The position numbers and the translations under genes were made by a program. Shown here piece by piece: positions 12,370 to 24,852 of a stretch of 64,000 nt of DNA. The first letter of the stretch is position 1. Each line of letters begins with the position of its first letter. The stretch is from Stenopsyche tienmushanensis (taxonomy: Eukaryota > Arthropoda > Insecta > Trichoptera > Stenopsychidae). Location: assembly GCA_008973525.1 (NCBI GenBank), contig WACJ01000083.1, positions 930,001 to 994,000 of the forward strand, given 5' to 3'. The notes under the pieces are model-generated. The model saw nothing but the letters and a program-made list of their open reading frames with translations, searched no databases and was not told the DNA's origin.

Positions 12370-13580
12370 ACCCACGCTCCTACATTGATTTAATCAAATA
12401 TAGGGTATTCATTAGATAGTTTAAAAAAATAAGCCTTTAAAGGTGAACCAAGTAATCAGCTATTTTCTTCGAAGAGTCTAACGAAATAGATTTTACATAA
12501 ATCGAATTAGGACGATAGATTTTTTTTGGATCTGTTATAAAACTGAAAGTGAATGTGTTTCCATTTGTTTGGATGATGATTTGTAAAAGATCAATTATTT
12601 TTATATGAAATTTGTTATTGCGTTCATAAATTATACTGTGATACTCACATGTTATTAGATGAATAATATTACTACGATAGTATCATACGATTTATTAATT
12701 ACATATTTTTAGATAATGTTGAGCTTTTAACGCGTACATTCCTTATAAAGGTGTCTATACGAAAATCGATTGATATGTTCCATTTTTTTCTTTAATAAAT
12801 AGGTCCTAGACGCAGATCATGTGATGATTTAAAATATGCTATGAGTTTGTTAATTTGAATTGTCAATTATTAAAATATATATATTTAACGAGAATTTGAT
12901 TGTAGTTTTTGAAATATACAATGTTTATATATTATATTTTTGAATAGTAAAATAAATATTTTTACGTCTACATATGTTGTACATTTGTATAAATTTAAAA
13001 TACCAGTATAAGCAAAAATAAAGTTTATATATAAATTCTTTGTTTCACTGAAACGCAGAGAATAATATACACTATACTGAAATTCATGCATTTATCACGG
13101 CCGCATGCTGCTTGCATAATAGTTTTTAAATTTTCAATACTGATAACTATTTATAAAAAATATTGAACTGAGATAAGTCCTATAATAATACCATTTAATT
13201 TGGAAATGTCCTAATCAAAATCAATCATTTGTTGATAACTATCTGACGGAAAAATTAAGCTGTCTGCATAATCGAAGTATTAAAAAATGTATAAACTTTA
13301 TCAAAATGCACTTCAATATTACACAGGTTAGCTGATAAACACTCCAAGTTCTAGGAAATTATTGAAATAAAAATATTGTGTTCATTACCACTTTAATTTA
13401 AAACCATTCAGATACTATTTCATGACAGCTTTCATCCGTTCGTCTTTCCCTGCTTTGTCATTTAAAAAGTTCCATTCTTTTTAATGTTACAAAATAGATA
13501 GATCCTGAGGGTTGCAGGACAAACGCACTGTCCATTTTCTCTAGGTTCAGGATTTCCCACCTCTCGGAGTGTCCATGCGG
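12370..13580. other. SWEET-A 3' UTR and AT-rich sequence
   Basis: The SWEET-A stop ends at 12369. An AATAAA lies in TTTAATAAATAGG at about 12790-12802 and another near 12952, so the 3' UTR could be about 0.4-0.6 kb. The rest is very AT-rich and holds no recognised gene. Confidence 0.4.
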
Positions 13581-13584
13581 GGAC

Positions 13585-14640
13585 CAGTTCTGTGGACATG
13601 TCCGGATATGACGTCCGATCGAGAGGCGTATATATTTATGTATTATATAGCTATTCTTAGGTACTTCCATCGCTTAGCTAGCTCATCCCCCCGCGCTCAG
13701 AGCGCTAGTAGCCACAAGTAGTGGAGAAATAGCAGGTACTTGCTGGATATGGTTATTAACTTTTTTGGTTTTTGCACCCTAGTGTGAACTTTTGTTGTGC
13801 AGGCTGGCATAGTCCCAAATAGTGGGGTTAATAAACAGCTCAAGTCAGTGGAGGGTCCCCATGTCTATTCTCTCTGGGGAGCCTTGAGGACTGGTTGTGT
13901 TTAATTGTTCCTCCTTTTTGGAGTTGTCTGATGAGCAGTTGGAGATAAAGAACCACTCCCTCTACAGAGGTAAAATAAGGATTTCGGATGTATGCTGTGA
14001 GTTCGCATTGAGGCAGCAGAGCCCTATTGATACTGGGAGGACGGATGCCCCTGTACTTTTCGTCAAGGCCCTTCGGGCTAAGATGAGAGGTGCATGGGCG
14101 TGTCCACCCTTCGAACTGCCCCGTGACTCGAAATGCCTCTTGTGGTGGGCTGCATGAGGCAACCCCGATGAAGATTGCGAGTCCCATGAGACGGCCAAAT
14201 GCAACAATCTATCAGGTGCAAATGCAACAGCTCCAAAACGACCACAGTACGATGATGTACAGGGCGGCTCCGAATATCAGTCTGGCACTGATTAACGATG
14301 AAGGTCAGGATTCTTTATAACTTTCGGTGACAGGATTCAGGAACAGGAGCTCGGCAGGGAGATTAAATCAAGAGACAAAATGCTGACGCAATGCATGTTT
14401 TGTAAAAATAAGCGAAGCAGACGGTGTTTATGAGTGGAGAGAAAGGCGGAAAGTATAGCTAATCAGGCTAAGTCGGCGGAAGCTCTTTGCATGATAAGTC
14501 CTGATAATACCAGTGGAAGTTCAAGAGCGGATCGAAGAAAACCTTCGAGACGAAAGTCGTGAGGATCTAGTCCCTCTTTGTGGACCAATCCTCACGTCCG
14601 ATCCCTCGATCAAAACTAACAATAAAGAAGGTCCTTCTTT
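13585..14640. repeat. Mixed repeat debris between the SWEET genes
   Basis: 13585-13640 is a copy of dispersed repeat G (GACATGTCCGG...ACGTCCGATCG.GAGGCG), also at 29090-29215, 32040-32135 and 34905-35025. The less AT-rich stretch 13680-14600 looks like retroelement sequence. A plus-strand frame at 14190-14320 (NATIYQVQMQQLQNDHS...) faintly resembles the start of an R1-type endonuclease ORF, but I cannot confirm it. No intact ORF. Confidence 0.4.
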
Positions 14641-14970
14641 GTGTATGATGGGATTTTCCTGAAGATATGTATTATGAATGAAACAAGAGCAAAATTACTA
14701 TTAATTTTTACAATAACACAGGAAAAAATAAGGGAGCTTGGATTAGAAATTTTACCTCATCCAACTTATTTTCCGGATCTCGCACCATTGAATTACTACC
14801 TTTTCATATCGCTAAAGTATACGTTAAAATGTAAAAAAATTAACAATGTTTTATTTATGTTTTTCAGTACAAAATCTAAAGACTTTTTCAAAAAGGGAAT
14901 TGAAAAATTGTCTTTACGCTGGCATAGGTTGATGAAAAATGATTCATCGTTAAAAAATGTTCAAAAATGA
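14641..14970 (+). pseudogene. Mariner transposase C-terminal fragment
   Basis: A 110-codon open frame carries KIRELGLEILPHPTYFPDLAP.NYYLF, the mariner block with the third catalytic Asp (PDLAPSDYHLF, here PDLAPLNYYLF). Then come a KSKDFFKKGIEKL and a LSLRWHRLM segment typical of the mariner C terminus. The first two catalytic aspartates are not present in frame, so it is a 5'-truncated remnant. Confidence 0.8.
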
Positions 14971-14989
14971 TACGATTTTTTAAATAAAT

Positions 14990-17400
14990 AAATGTTCTCC
15001 CCCGAACATACTGATTATTCAATTCCTCTTGGAACAAAACGAAGATGTAATTTTAAGATCATATTTGACGCTCTAAAAGATATTACAATACATCTACTTT
15101 CAACCGGATAAATGACCTTCTTTTGGACATTTTTTTTATTGTTTATGAAAATCTAATTATACAAAAAAATGATAAAGAATACGTTTCATATAATTATTTA
15201 TTTATAAACTGTACACATATAAGATAAAATTACGATATAAATGCAAGAAACACGTGTTCGCCTCAGATTTAATATTAATAACTAGTATTAATAAAGCTGT
15301 TATAACTGGTAATTAGTTAATAAATCATACATTTAATAAAAGATTCGACTGAAACAACTACACAACAAATATCCACATTCTATTGCACAATTCCATTTTT
15401 ATTTTAACTTCATCGAAATTTTTCGACTTAATAAACTATAAATATCCTTGTTTGAGATTTCTACTGCAAACATACAAAGTGTTCATAAATATTCTATATT
15501 CTTGACATCCATTAAAGAAATATATGTTAAATATGTCATATTAATATTTTTATTTATAAAATACGAGATGATTATATTCTATAAAGATCAACGAGTTCGA
15601 TTGTTGTTTTATGGCAATTGTTAAAATTACGGGGGAAAATACACATTTGTACTGAGTCAAAATGGCAAGACATAAATGTTATATTCAACTTTGGTTTGAT
15701 ATTTTAACAATACACATATAATGCATTTTTGATACTGAATATTTGCGTGGGTTGCAATAGTAAATAATGGTTCGTTGATAAATGAGATTTATATAATATT
15801 AATCAAATGCGGACCTTAAGATATAATGTTGGAATGCTTAGGTTTATTTGCAATTTATGTTAAAAACAATGGCACTAAATGTTAAATAAAATACTGACCA
15901 TTTTTACGGTTTAATATTTAAGGTAATTGGAACCGTATATAGTATATCTCTTACGGGAAACCAATTTATTTTATCTATTTGAAATGGTTTGTAATTATTC
16001 ATACTGTTTGTATGCTCGACGCAAATTGTAATATCGGAAAAACGATTACAATGACATTGACCGTCAATTAAGGAGGTCATTATCGTCTACAAATTTGTCG
16101 AGTTCATTACAGCATCATAGTGTGTGCATTAAACTCAACTATCTACAGTAACGAGCCATTGACTTATGCGATCATTAACACGGTCGTCGCCCAGCATGGA
16201 GCAGCGGAATTTGATTGTTTAGAGCGTGAACAGAACAACGATTAGCTGAAATAGCGATACAATACTATAACTGACGGGATCATATGGCTATGGATATACG
16301 GACTTGGCAATTTCTTCCCAGTTAAGATTCGCTTTTCAGCAAGAAGACTATGAAAGATTTCACTATACTTTCCATAGAACCTTCATTTGGTCGAGGAGCA
16401 TACTTTTTATAAAATTGCTTCAACATGTTCATATCAAGAGATGGAAACTTCCAAAAAAATCAAAACATCTATTGGATTAACGGTTCGGATGGGTCCGTAC
16501 GGATACTGCAATGTCCGACATCGACAGAAGCGACCAGAAGGTAGATCATATGCAATAAACATATGGAAAAGCATGAAGTAGTATCGCAATCCGATAACTT
16601 CTAGTTGAAGAATGACTGTACTTGAATATGCTAGATCCGACAATGAAAAGAAGAAAGCAAAAGAGGCGTCTTTCATCATTTAGAAGTTCGTAAAAATCCA
16701 CAGGGCAATATATTAAAAGGAATTGTCTGAAATCATCTCAAATGTGTTTATTTAAATTCTATTTAACTGTATGAATAAAACGCCACCCATTTACAGGTAA
16801 TCCCCATGGAAGAATACCCGTCATCCTGCAGTTGGGTGATGTGGCGCGTTAATAATGGGCTACAATAGAAGAATTAACAGACAGGAGCTGATATATATAT
16901 CTACATAAAAACAACATATAGATTTTTTTATACATACGCTTAACATTTCAATTTACAATTTCCATATGTTTATAGCACCAAATATAATCTAAATCCTACA
17001 AAAATAAGCGAAATTTACGCTATATCAATTGCACAGCAGTGTGTTTTAATTAGTGATACCTATTGCAGGTTTAATAATACATAGTAAATCATAAATGTTT
17101 AAAAAAACCAAGTTGACGTATCAATACGATTAAAAGAAGTGTGAATGGTGAAATTTTAAATGGACGTTTCTACCTTGTTGGTTAAAAATATATTTTTTTT
17201 CTTAGTGTATAATAAAGAGCCAACGTTTAAGAATACGTTCAGAAAATTTCAAGTCAATATAAATAAAAATCGCAAAGTTGTAGGCCGAAGCCAAAGTTGT
17301 ATGAAATTCAGAGCGCTTGCTTGGATTGGCGCGACGTTATAATATGTCAACTACATAGACAACGGGGATACAAAAACCTTCAAATCACAAAGGTTTCAAA
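14990..17400. other. AT-rich intergenic sequence between transposon fragments
   Basis: No gene recognised. Sequence between 16140 and 16870 is less AT-rich and looks like decayed transposon or old unique sequence, but no protein family could be read on either strand. Only short chance frames occur. Confidence 0.35.
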
Positions 17401-17760
17401 CACAAACAACGGAGTTTCAGAAACTCCTTCATACTATATATTCAGATATGTCGTAAGACGATCTGCTGCAAAGTTGTTTAGACGGACATACGCAAAATAA
17501 CAAAAAACATTTCAACGCTGCCCTTTGACGATGAGCTCCAACATATATTTTTTCTCGAAAAAAACTATTGAATTGGCAACTTTTATGGCCGCATGTATTT
17601 TCAACGAAGGTATTACCTTCCTGCTGCATATGATGGAAATGATGAGCATCACAATTGGACCGCAAGCAAAAATATTTGCCAACAAAAGGGATAAGGTGCG
17701 CGTGAAAAAAGCTGATGCTGTACATTCCACAGCATCAAAAGAAGCAAGATTGGCGTGAAG
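17400..17760 (+). pseudogene. Transposon-encoded protein fragment, family uncertain
   Basis: The plus-strand frame 17525-17758 reads KKTIELATFMAACIFNEG, then a MEMMSITIGPQAKIFA and a RVKKADAVHSTASKEARLA segment. From memory, the motif set 'R/KKTIELAT-MAVC-FN-G ... MGIKPG ... R--KAD--- S--SKEAR' recurs in the C-terminal part of uncharacterised multi-copy transposon proteins of insects and cnidarians. I cannot name the superfamily (MULE or Kolobok-like would be guesses). The N-terminal part is not readable, so it is a fragment. Confidence 0.5.
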
Positions 17761-17889
17761 ACTGAAGAGATCAGCTAAAGTAGACTTTTTTGGAAGAAAT
17801 GGAAGACATATTCTATGCTTCTGGCATAGTTGATTAGGTGTAACTATTAAACTTTTCATTTTATTCGCACATAAACTTCGGTTCAATTT

Positions 17890-19378
17890 TAAACGCGTTT
17901 TTATATCGAAACTACATTTTTCAAGCTAATGGAAGTGCTCCCACACGCCCTATATGAGAATTCTTTATGAAATTTGGCATATATGTGTACAATAAATGCC
18001 TTCATCGTATAAACTACAATTATCCACAAATATTCAAACGTTTTTTTTTTTAATGAACAAAAAACTACAAAAAATGTCAATAAAAAAAAACATTTTTCTT
18101 CGATTGCTCATTATTTTTTTATTTTTTAATATTTATTTCTGATTATAGCCTAAGCTATACACGATATTATAATAAGTAAAAGCATGTTTAATTTAATTTT
18201 TTGCTGCAAATCACCTGTGCAGGACTTAGGACTTCCATGGTGAAGAATGTCATCGCTCACGCATCGATATATGTGGCTCCCTCCACTCCCACTACCATGC
18301 TTTGTCAAAATTTAAAAAATATTTTTATGTTCATTAAAGATCACCTAGTCAACATACTAAATATCAATATTCTATATTTAATACTTTTCGCAAAATAAAT
18401 TGTTAAAAAATCGATCACTTTTAGGCCCAACAAGGTATAAACGTCCCTTAAAACCATCAATTCCTACAAATAAAAATGCATATCAAAACGCTAATAATGA
18501 AATAACGTTTAAAATTAAATTTTTGGCTTAATAATTGCTGAACAACCAAGAGAGCTCACCATTTCGAATGGTTTGTTATACATTCGATATCTTTGGAATG
18601 CTTAAATATTTATTAATTTGCGAGTTATTTTATATGCTAAATGAGGATGAGATTAAACAAGAACACATAGAGAACTGCTACTATCTAAGAATATTGCACT
18701 TTTAGTGGATAGTATCGTTGTTATTGGATAATGTACAAAACAAAAAAATACGTCAATACCCCCGAGGGTAATGTTCTTAAAATTATAAACACAATTTAAT
18801 GATTGATTCAAATAACTTAATTTTAATTACAATTCTATAAATAGACATTATGGATTATTAACACACAGCTCTTTGTCTATATGTATAGCTTACGAAAATT
18901 ATCTTGTTGGCTTATTCAAGAGCAAAAATTAATTTAATTAACGATAAAGCGTGTCTTGAACAAATAATATTTTTTGTTTGAGTGTCAACAACATTAAAAA
19001 TTGACAGACAAAATAGATTACAATATTGAATAATGCTGCAGGATGTACCAGGGAAACTTTCTTATTTAACGATCACGCAGTGGACTGTCTTTAAATGTGT
19101 TATTCATTTTTTAAATAATTTAATTTCCCTGCCGCACCCTGTAATAAGTTGATATTCAGATGCAATTTTTCGATAGACAAATGCTTGTTAGTTTAATCAT
19201 GCCATTTTTTGAATGATACGAAGAATTAATCATTAAAGATATTTACATTTAAACAATAATTGCATTTACAAAAGTGAAAAAGCATAAGGAACAATTTTTT
19301 CATACGAAATAAAATGGAAACGACATACGGTACGATTATAAAAATATACTTCGCAATTGACTGTTGATTATATACCAT
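17890..19378. other. AT-rich sequence downstream of both SWEET genes
   Basis: No gene or recognised repeat. It includes long A/T runs around 18040-18140 and must contain the 3' UTR of SWEET-B at its right edge. No AATAAA was seen immediately after the SWEET-B stop on the minus strand. Confidence 0.35.
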
Positions 19379-21830
19379 TTAGATGGCTTGATTTAATTTC
19401 GTATACGATACTGACGACGTGCTCGGGTAGATCACAAACAACGAGAGTTGTACCACGGATAAAATAGCACCAATCGCGTTCGGAATCTGAAAATAACAAC
19501 AAACGTTTAATACTGAACGCCCGTAAGTATTGTCTTTTCGGACGAAATGATTACAGATTTATACCTTCATAAAGGTGTCGTCGATTATGACGCCGTAAAA
19601 ATACCACAGTCCCGAGACCAAAAACGACATTGAGATCATGGGGAACGGTAACGTCTCTGTGCTACGGACCCGCACAACATGCACTAGCATAGTGAGAGGC
19701 GCGGCTATAAATATTATAGTAACCACACAACTTATCATTCCTACAAAATAAAAGCAATGTAAACGTGCATATAAACGAAATATTTAATTCAATCGCTATG
19801 ATGAGCATATGAAAGCCGATGCCGTCAGTCGAACTAATTTAAAAGCGCACAATTAAGATACAGATATGTTTATAAACGTGATTCGATTGGGCGTGTATTT
19901 ATGCTCATTGTAGCGATTGGGTTAAAGGTGCTTATGAAATTGATAAATCACCTAGCGTTTTTCACATAAAAGCTTACCCATTCGTGCGAGTGATAATTTT
20001 TTATCACTTTCATATACAGTGTATCCGAACAGTAGTCCTATAATGGAGAGAACTATGAGAAATTGATAGACGATCAAAGATTTTTTCATAACGTAGCGGT
20101 AATATAGCAATATGTATATGAAGAGAAGTGAGCATCCTATCATATTTACTAATATCACAGTTCTGTCATCTTTTAACCATCCGTATCGCAACCACAGACT
20201 GCATCTTTAAAATGAGACGAAAGAATTAGATACCGAGTTGCAAAATTTCTAGCTTATAAATATGTGAGTCACTTACGATAAAAATCCACAGACAAACGGA
20301 AATCCTGAGGCTTCTCCTGTTGAACCCTTAGAGATGAATTTACGACATACGAGTCTAAAACAAAATATATTATGCTTAGTTTTACATCATTTCATGTATA
20401 AAAGAGCCAGATATAATATACAGAGTGCAGGATACAGATAACAGCCACTACAACTCAATAGATTATATCATAGATCCTGTAATTTGCTATGAATAGAAAT
20501 TATTTCCAAGCAGAATTATGATAGGCAACATTAAAACAGATCAAAATATTGTAGTATCAATACTTTTAGAACCTAATTAAAATATAAATATATTTTCATG
20601 TATTCAAGTGATTCTCACACGCTTTTGGACTCAACGTACAAGAATGAGACGCGTGTATTATGTGTATTATTTATGTTTATGTATAGAATGAACGAATATT
20701 GTGTGCTATCAATAGTTTAACGATATACAAGGTTGATTCAAGCTGTCCTGAAAGAAAGTTGGTTTATATGGACGATAAATGGAGTACATACGAATATAGC
20801 ATCTAAGTTAATGTTATATTAAAATTAACTCACAGTTAGAAAACAAGCATTCAATCATGTTCTGTAATTTTTTAGAGGTAAATTAAAATTACACCTCTTT
20901 CCAATAATTCAAGCCTTTTATAATGCTTTTGGTCATGGAATAGCTCATGAACGCATGAATGACTGAATAAGTATGTCTATTAAGTGGTTTTAATGCAGTT
21001 CGAGTGCACAAAGCAAAATTATACAATTAATCATGTTTTTAAATTGAGAAAAACGATTGAAATTTTCATATGTGACTCTTGATAACCAGAAATTTGATTT
21101 TATTTGGTCTACAATTTTAATTTTGTATTAAATAAAACATAAGTATTTTCCTTTTTATGACATATTACAAGAAATTAAATAAACCTCAATTTACGCAAAT
21201 ATATTAATTAATATAGTAGCTTAATTGTCTGTTGATCATTTGTACAAAATATCTGTTGATTAATACTGTAATTTATTATTATAACAAACTATCAAAACCT
21301 AAAATAAAGTATGCATACAATGCTACAGATTAAATAGATTAGGTAATTTATTAAAGCTAAAGCCGTTAATTTAGCAGGTGTCATGAGCAATAAATGAGCT
21401 GATAAGAAACCTGAATGTTTATTTTAATCGTTAACACATTTCCACGCTGAAAATGGTTTTAAAAGGGAATGATATACTAACGAGAGACATTATTATTAAT
21501 TTATTTATTTGAAGGAAATATTTAATTTATTTCTGATTGATTAGTCAAATATTACAAATGTATTTAGATGCTTTTGTGATATCTGCACAAAAAATAGTCT
21601 ATTATTACAGTCTCTCGAGCAAAATTATTCACTAAGTTTTCAAATGCCGGTAAATGCCACTCAAAATAGTATTTGTAAATAAATGTGACATTTGATAAAA
21701 AAAAGCACTTTGATATATGCAATAACATGAATAAATGGCATAATTACGATCCGGCAAGGAATTGCAACACTGTAGTGGCGGCCGCGGCGGTGGCCACGGG
21801 GGCCCGCCACTCCGACAACCACTCGGCCAT
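19379..21830 (-). CDS. SWEET sugar transporter, paralogue B, five exons
   Basis: Exons 21830-21748, 20354-20277, 20204-19978, 19740-19565 and 19486-19379 join to 223 aa with a predicted seven-helix MtN3/saliva fold. Blocks: [18 protein letters not shown], then [23 protein letters not shown] (TM1 and loop), [22 protein letters not shown] (TM2), [20 protein letters not shown] (TM3), [20 protein letters not shown] (TM4), [20 protein letters not shown] (TM5), [20 protein letters not shown] (TM6), [19 protein letters not shown] and [14 protein letters not shown] (TM7). Joins are in phases 2, 2, 1, 0 with good donors except exon 1 (GTAATT). For exon 3 I chose the acceptor six bases upstream of a second AG because it restores the family block [11 protein letters not shown]. 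Exon 1 is GC-rich, unlike its surroundings. It is convergent with SWEET-A and much diverged from it. Confidence 0.9.
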
Positions 21831-22590
21831 GCGTTCGCTGCCACGCACAAGGCTGTACTGTCAACTTGACAAGTGCGGTGCTGCCACTTTTCAAACAAAC
21901 ATCGCTACACGTTTCGATGTTGCCAAGCGTCAAAATAAATCTTTAAATTTTATCTTTCCAAAAATTTAAATAATATTCATTAAATTTATTCTCTTCCATA
22001 TTTAAATTATAAATAATTTTTTAAAATTATATTAGGTTACTTGATTATCAAAATAATTTGAAAAATTGGATTTTAAACGTAATAATTATTTAGACGTCGG
22101 TTATCTTCCATCAGTTGAAAGAATTGGGCTTCGGAAATGCATCTCAGGAAAAAAATATAATCTCAAGAAAAATATTTTTATTTGGCTGTGAAATAAATTT
22201 TATTACAAAATAGCTTAACAATAAATTAATATAATAAAGCTTATTTTCTTACAAAGTATTTTGACCTGTGCCAATCAATATACAATGCCACACAATTTTG
22301 ATCTATAATTTATTGTCATTTGAATATATAAAAACAAAGTCTTTGGGTTACATTTTCATTTGGATACACATTGTTGAGGTGTTTTTAAATTCCAATAATA
22401 ACGCAAAGATAATTCTGGTATAAGTGTGGAGCATTTAGAAGCGAGTTGTAATAGTTTAAAATTAATTTTAATCGGTGGACTTGAAGTAAATTGATGTTTA
22501 GATCATATATTTCAGAATTTTAAATAGAAAAATAAGACAGTCAAGGTACTATCCTGTTAATGGAAGGCATTTTTTGACAGAGGAACTGAC
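21831..22590. other. SWEET-B upstream region
   Basis: Apart from the GC-rich patch 21757-21870 that holds SWEET-B exon 1 and its immediate 5' flank, this is AT-rich with no gene recognised. The SWEET-B promoter should lie here, but no clear core motif was found. Confidence 0.35.
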
Positions 22591-22920
22591 ATCGAGTAAA
22601 ATGTGCAATGAAGAATTGTGCACGAATAAAAACACAGCTGTTGACTGGAATAATTACATGCAAAAAGTTTGCACCAAAGGTCAAGGCAGTAAATCGGTAG
22701 TGGCAAAGGTTTGATTGGCAAGTTTTTTTATCAAGCGTTCACTGGAAGAGTGCTTCCTTTGCAGTGGGTCTTTGGTGGACTATGTTAGGAGACAATATTG
22801 AACTCGATTCATTAGAAGTACAGCATGTCATTCAAACCTAGATAAATCTGTTTGGCGCCAGATTGAAAACAGAAACAGAAATTAATATTGTCGAAGAAAA
22901 TGTATCATTCAATTAGAGAC
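22590..22920 (+). pseudogene. ISXO2-like transposase fragment
   Basis: The plus-strand frame reads CNEELCTNKNTAVDWNNYMQ, a block resembling the 'VDW.NF.REVC' segment of ISXO2-like transposases in arthropods. Near 22765-22840 there is V.GLWWTMLGDNIELDSLE in shifted frames, recalling 'WVFGG--R......'. Stops and frameshifts interrupt it. The catalytic DDE-like region is missing, so this is a remnant; the family call is by motif memory only. Confidence 0.5.
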
Positions 22921-23083
22921 AATATTGTATAATTTATGCATTTAATAATAATATTAAGGTCTCGATGACCCTTCATGGCACATTGAATGTGGCATTATAT
23001 TATTTTTTCGTTACAGGAATATATTCTTATAAAAGTACAAACGGTCTGTAATTTTTTGTGCAAAAATCACAACATTACTTAGG

Positions 23084-24852
23084 TTATTCAGACATTTCAA
23101 ATGCGATTATATTTTTTTCAGTCAAAACAAACAGTATATCGTCCGTGGCGCAGATGCCCAGGACCTCCTCGTCCCGATCGAACGATATGAGTTGCTGTTT
23201 GCCGACTTTTACCCGTCGATTCTCGCCGGAGGGCGTCCGACGCCTCAGTTGGGAGTTCCGGCGGGGAGTCCACTCCTGCCGGTAGACGAAGGCGTGCCGG
23301 TTCGGCTCGCACACAACACTGTACTCGAGGTTCGGCGAGCAGACCGTGTACTTTCGCTGCTGCTTTGACGACTGGACGTAGCCGAATGCGAGGAGCGTGC
23401 CCTCGTGCCTCACGGGCCACTCGTCCCCCTCCGGTCTCCGGGGCTGCCAGAGGCAGGCGTCCGCGTCGTGCCTCAGGCCCAGGGCGGGCGCCTCCGAGGG
23501 CCCCAGGCGGACGTTCAGCACGGGCCGGTGCGCGCTCAGGAATGCTCGATGACTCGTCCCGTACGACGAGGCGTCCAATCTGACTGTAAGACATTTCGAC
23601 ATTATTATAAGGAACCGACGAGCCGAATCGTTCATCGGGAGCTCCGATCGATACCTAGACAGGAGTCTTCCTCGGAGACCAGGTCGCACTCCTCCAGCTG
23701 CCGGCTGTCGAACGCGGGGGCCTCGTCTGGGACGGCCCCCGTCTCCGAGCAGAGATGCGACAGTCTCGCGTGCACCTCCCGGACGAGGTCCGGGTCGGTC
23801 GCCCGCTCCCCCTCCGGGTCGCCGTCCTTCAGGAACGATGACCACAGCGCGGGCTCCCTCTTCGGGAGAAGCACGTCGAGCCCGCCGGAGCGGTCGAGCG
23901 TCCACGTCGTCAGCTCGCCTTCGACGGCGGCGTGCAGGCGCCCCCCGACTATGTCGATACCGTCGCGCGCTATCCTGATCGAGTCGCCGTCGACGTCGAC
24001 GACGAGCCGGTCCTTGGAGGCGTCCGGCCCGAGCGGAACGGTCAGCGCGATGTCTTCGACGGTCTGGAGCCAGCGGTACGTCTTCCTCCGGGGGGCCTCC
24101 GGGGCGTCGGGGGGCGCGTCGGCGTCCGCCGCGTCTCGGACGAACTCCGGGGGGCCGTCGGCGGCCAGGTAGACGGCCGCGCACCCCGGCTCGAGCGCGC
24201 AATAGTGGACGGCCCCCGGACCCTTGATCTTCCTGTGGGGCCTCGCCCGGCACTCGTCTCCCTCGCGAGAGAGAACGACCCAGTCGATCTCGTTGGTGCA
24301 GCGATCGCCGTCGGGCTCGATGCGGTGCAGGAGGCAGTGCACCTCGGGGCCCTCCGCCCTCGCGTCGAGGAGCGAGAACGCCGCGTCCGGGCCGAGCGGC
24401 GCGACGTCCGCCTCGACCGTCCACTCGCCGTCGCCTTCGCGGTCGCCCGTGTCGACGAGCAGCAGCCGCGGGGGCAGACTCAGGGCGGCCCTCGTCGGCG
24501 AGAAGAGCGAAAGGACCGGCGGGTGCGAGCCCGCGACGATCGGCGGAGCCCCCGGGCGGAGGGCGCGCTCGAGCTTCAGGTCGGCGCGGCGCCTCGCCCG
24601 CCAGACGCCGCCCTCGCCGTCGACGAAGTAGGCGCTCGGGTCGGCGGCGAACGGGTCCGGCGAGAGCGCGTTGTGGAGCGCGTGGAGCCTCGCGTGCAGC
24701 AGCGACCGGTGCGAGGGCCGCGGCTCCGAGCGCGCGGGGGCGCTCGAGAGCGGCACGCGCCGCGCCGCCGCGGGCCGGCCCCCGAGGCGGTAGCCCTCGA
24801 ACTCCGCATCGAGCAGCCGGCGATCGGCCGTCAGTTCGACCGTTCGCTTCAT
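23084..24852 (-). CDS. NUDCD1: NudC domain-containing protein 1, two exons
   Basis: Exon 1 (24852-23655) and exon 2 (23583-23084) give 565 aa (human about 583). NUDCD1 is an HSP90-associated co-chaperone of the NudC family; the human protein is also known as CML66. It starts [21 protein letters not shown], matching the family's 'LLDP.FEGYKL'. The p23/CS domain spans about residues 258-335: [17 protein letters not shown] near 259, later [18 protein letters not shown]. The following [13 protein letters not shown] block is typical. Exon 2 carries a C-terminal beta-propeller-like part, with [39 protein letters not shown] and a closing [17 protein letters not shown]. The 71-base intron (GTATCG...CTTACAG) joins in phase 1 and keeps frame. 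Composition is extremely GC- and CpG-rich, with many Arg, Ala, Asp and Pro codons. This makes long overlapping open frames on both strands that are not genes. Confidence 0.93.

Noticed and set aside
13840..14187. 115-codon minus-strand frame between the SWEET genes
   Set aside because: No family motif; surrounding sequence looks like retroelement debris and overlapping frames on both strands are similarly open.
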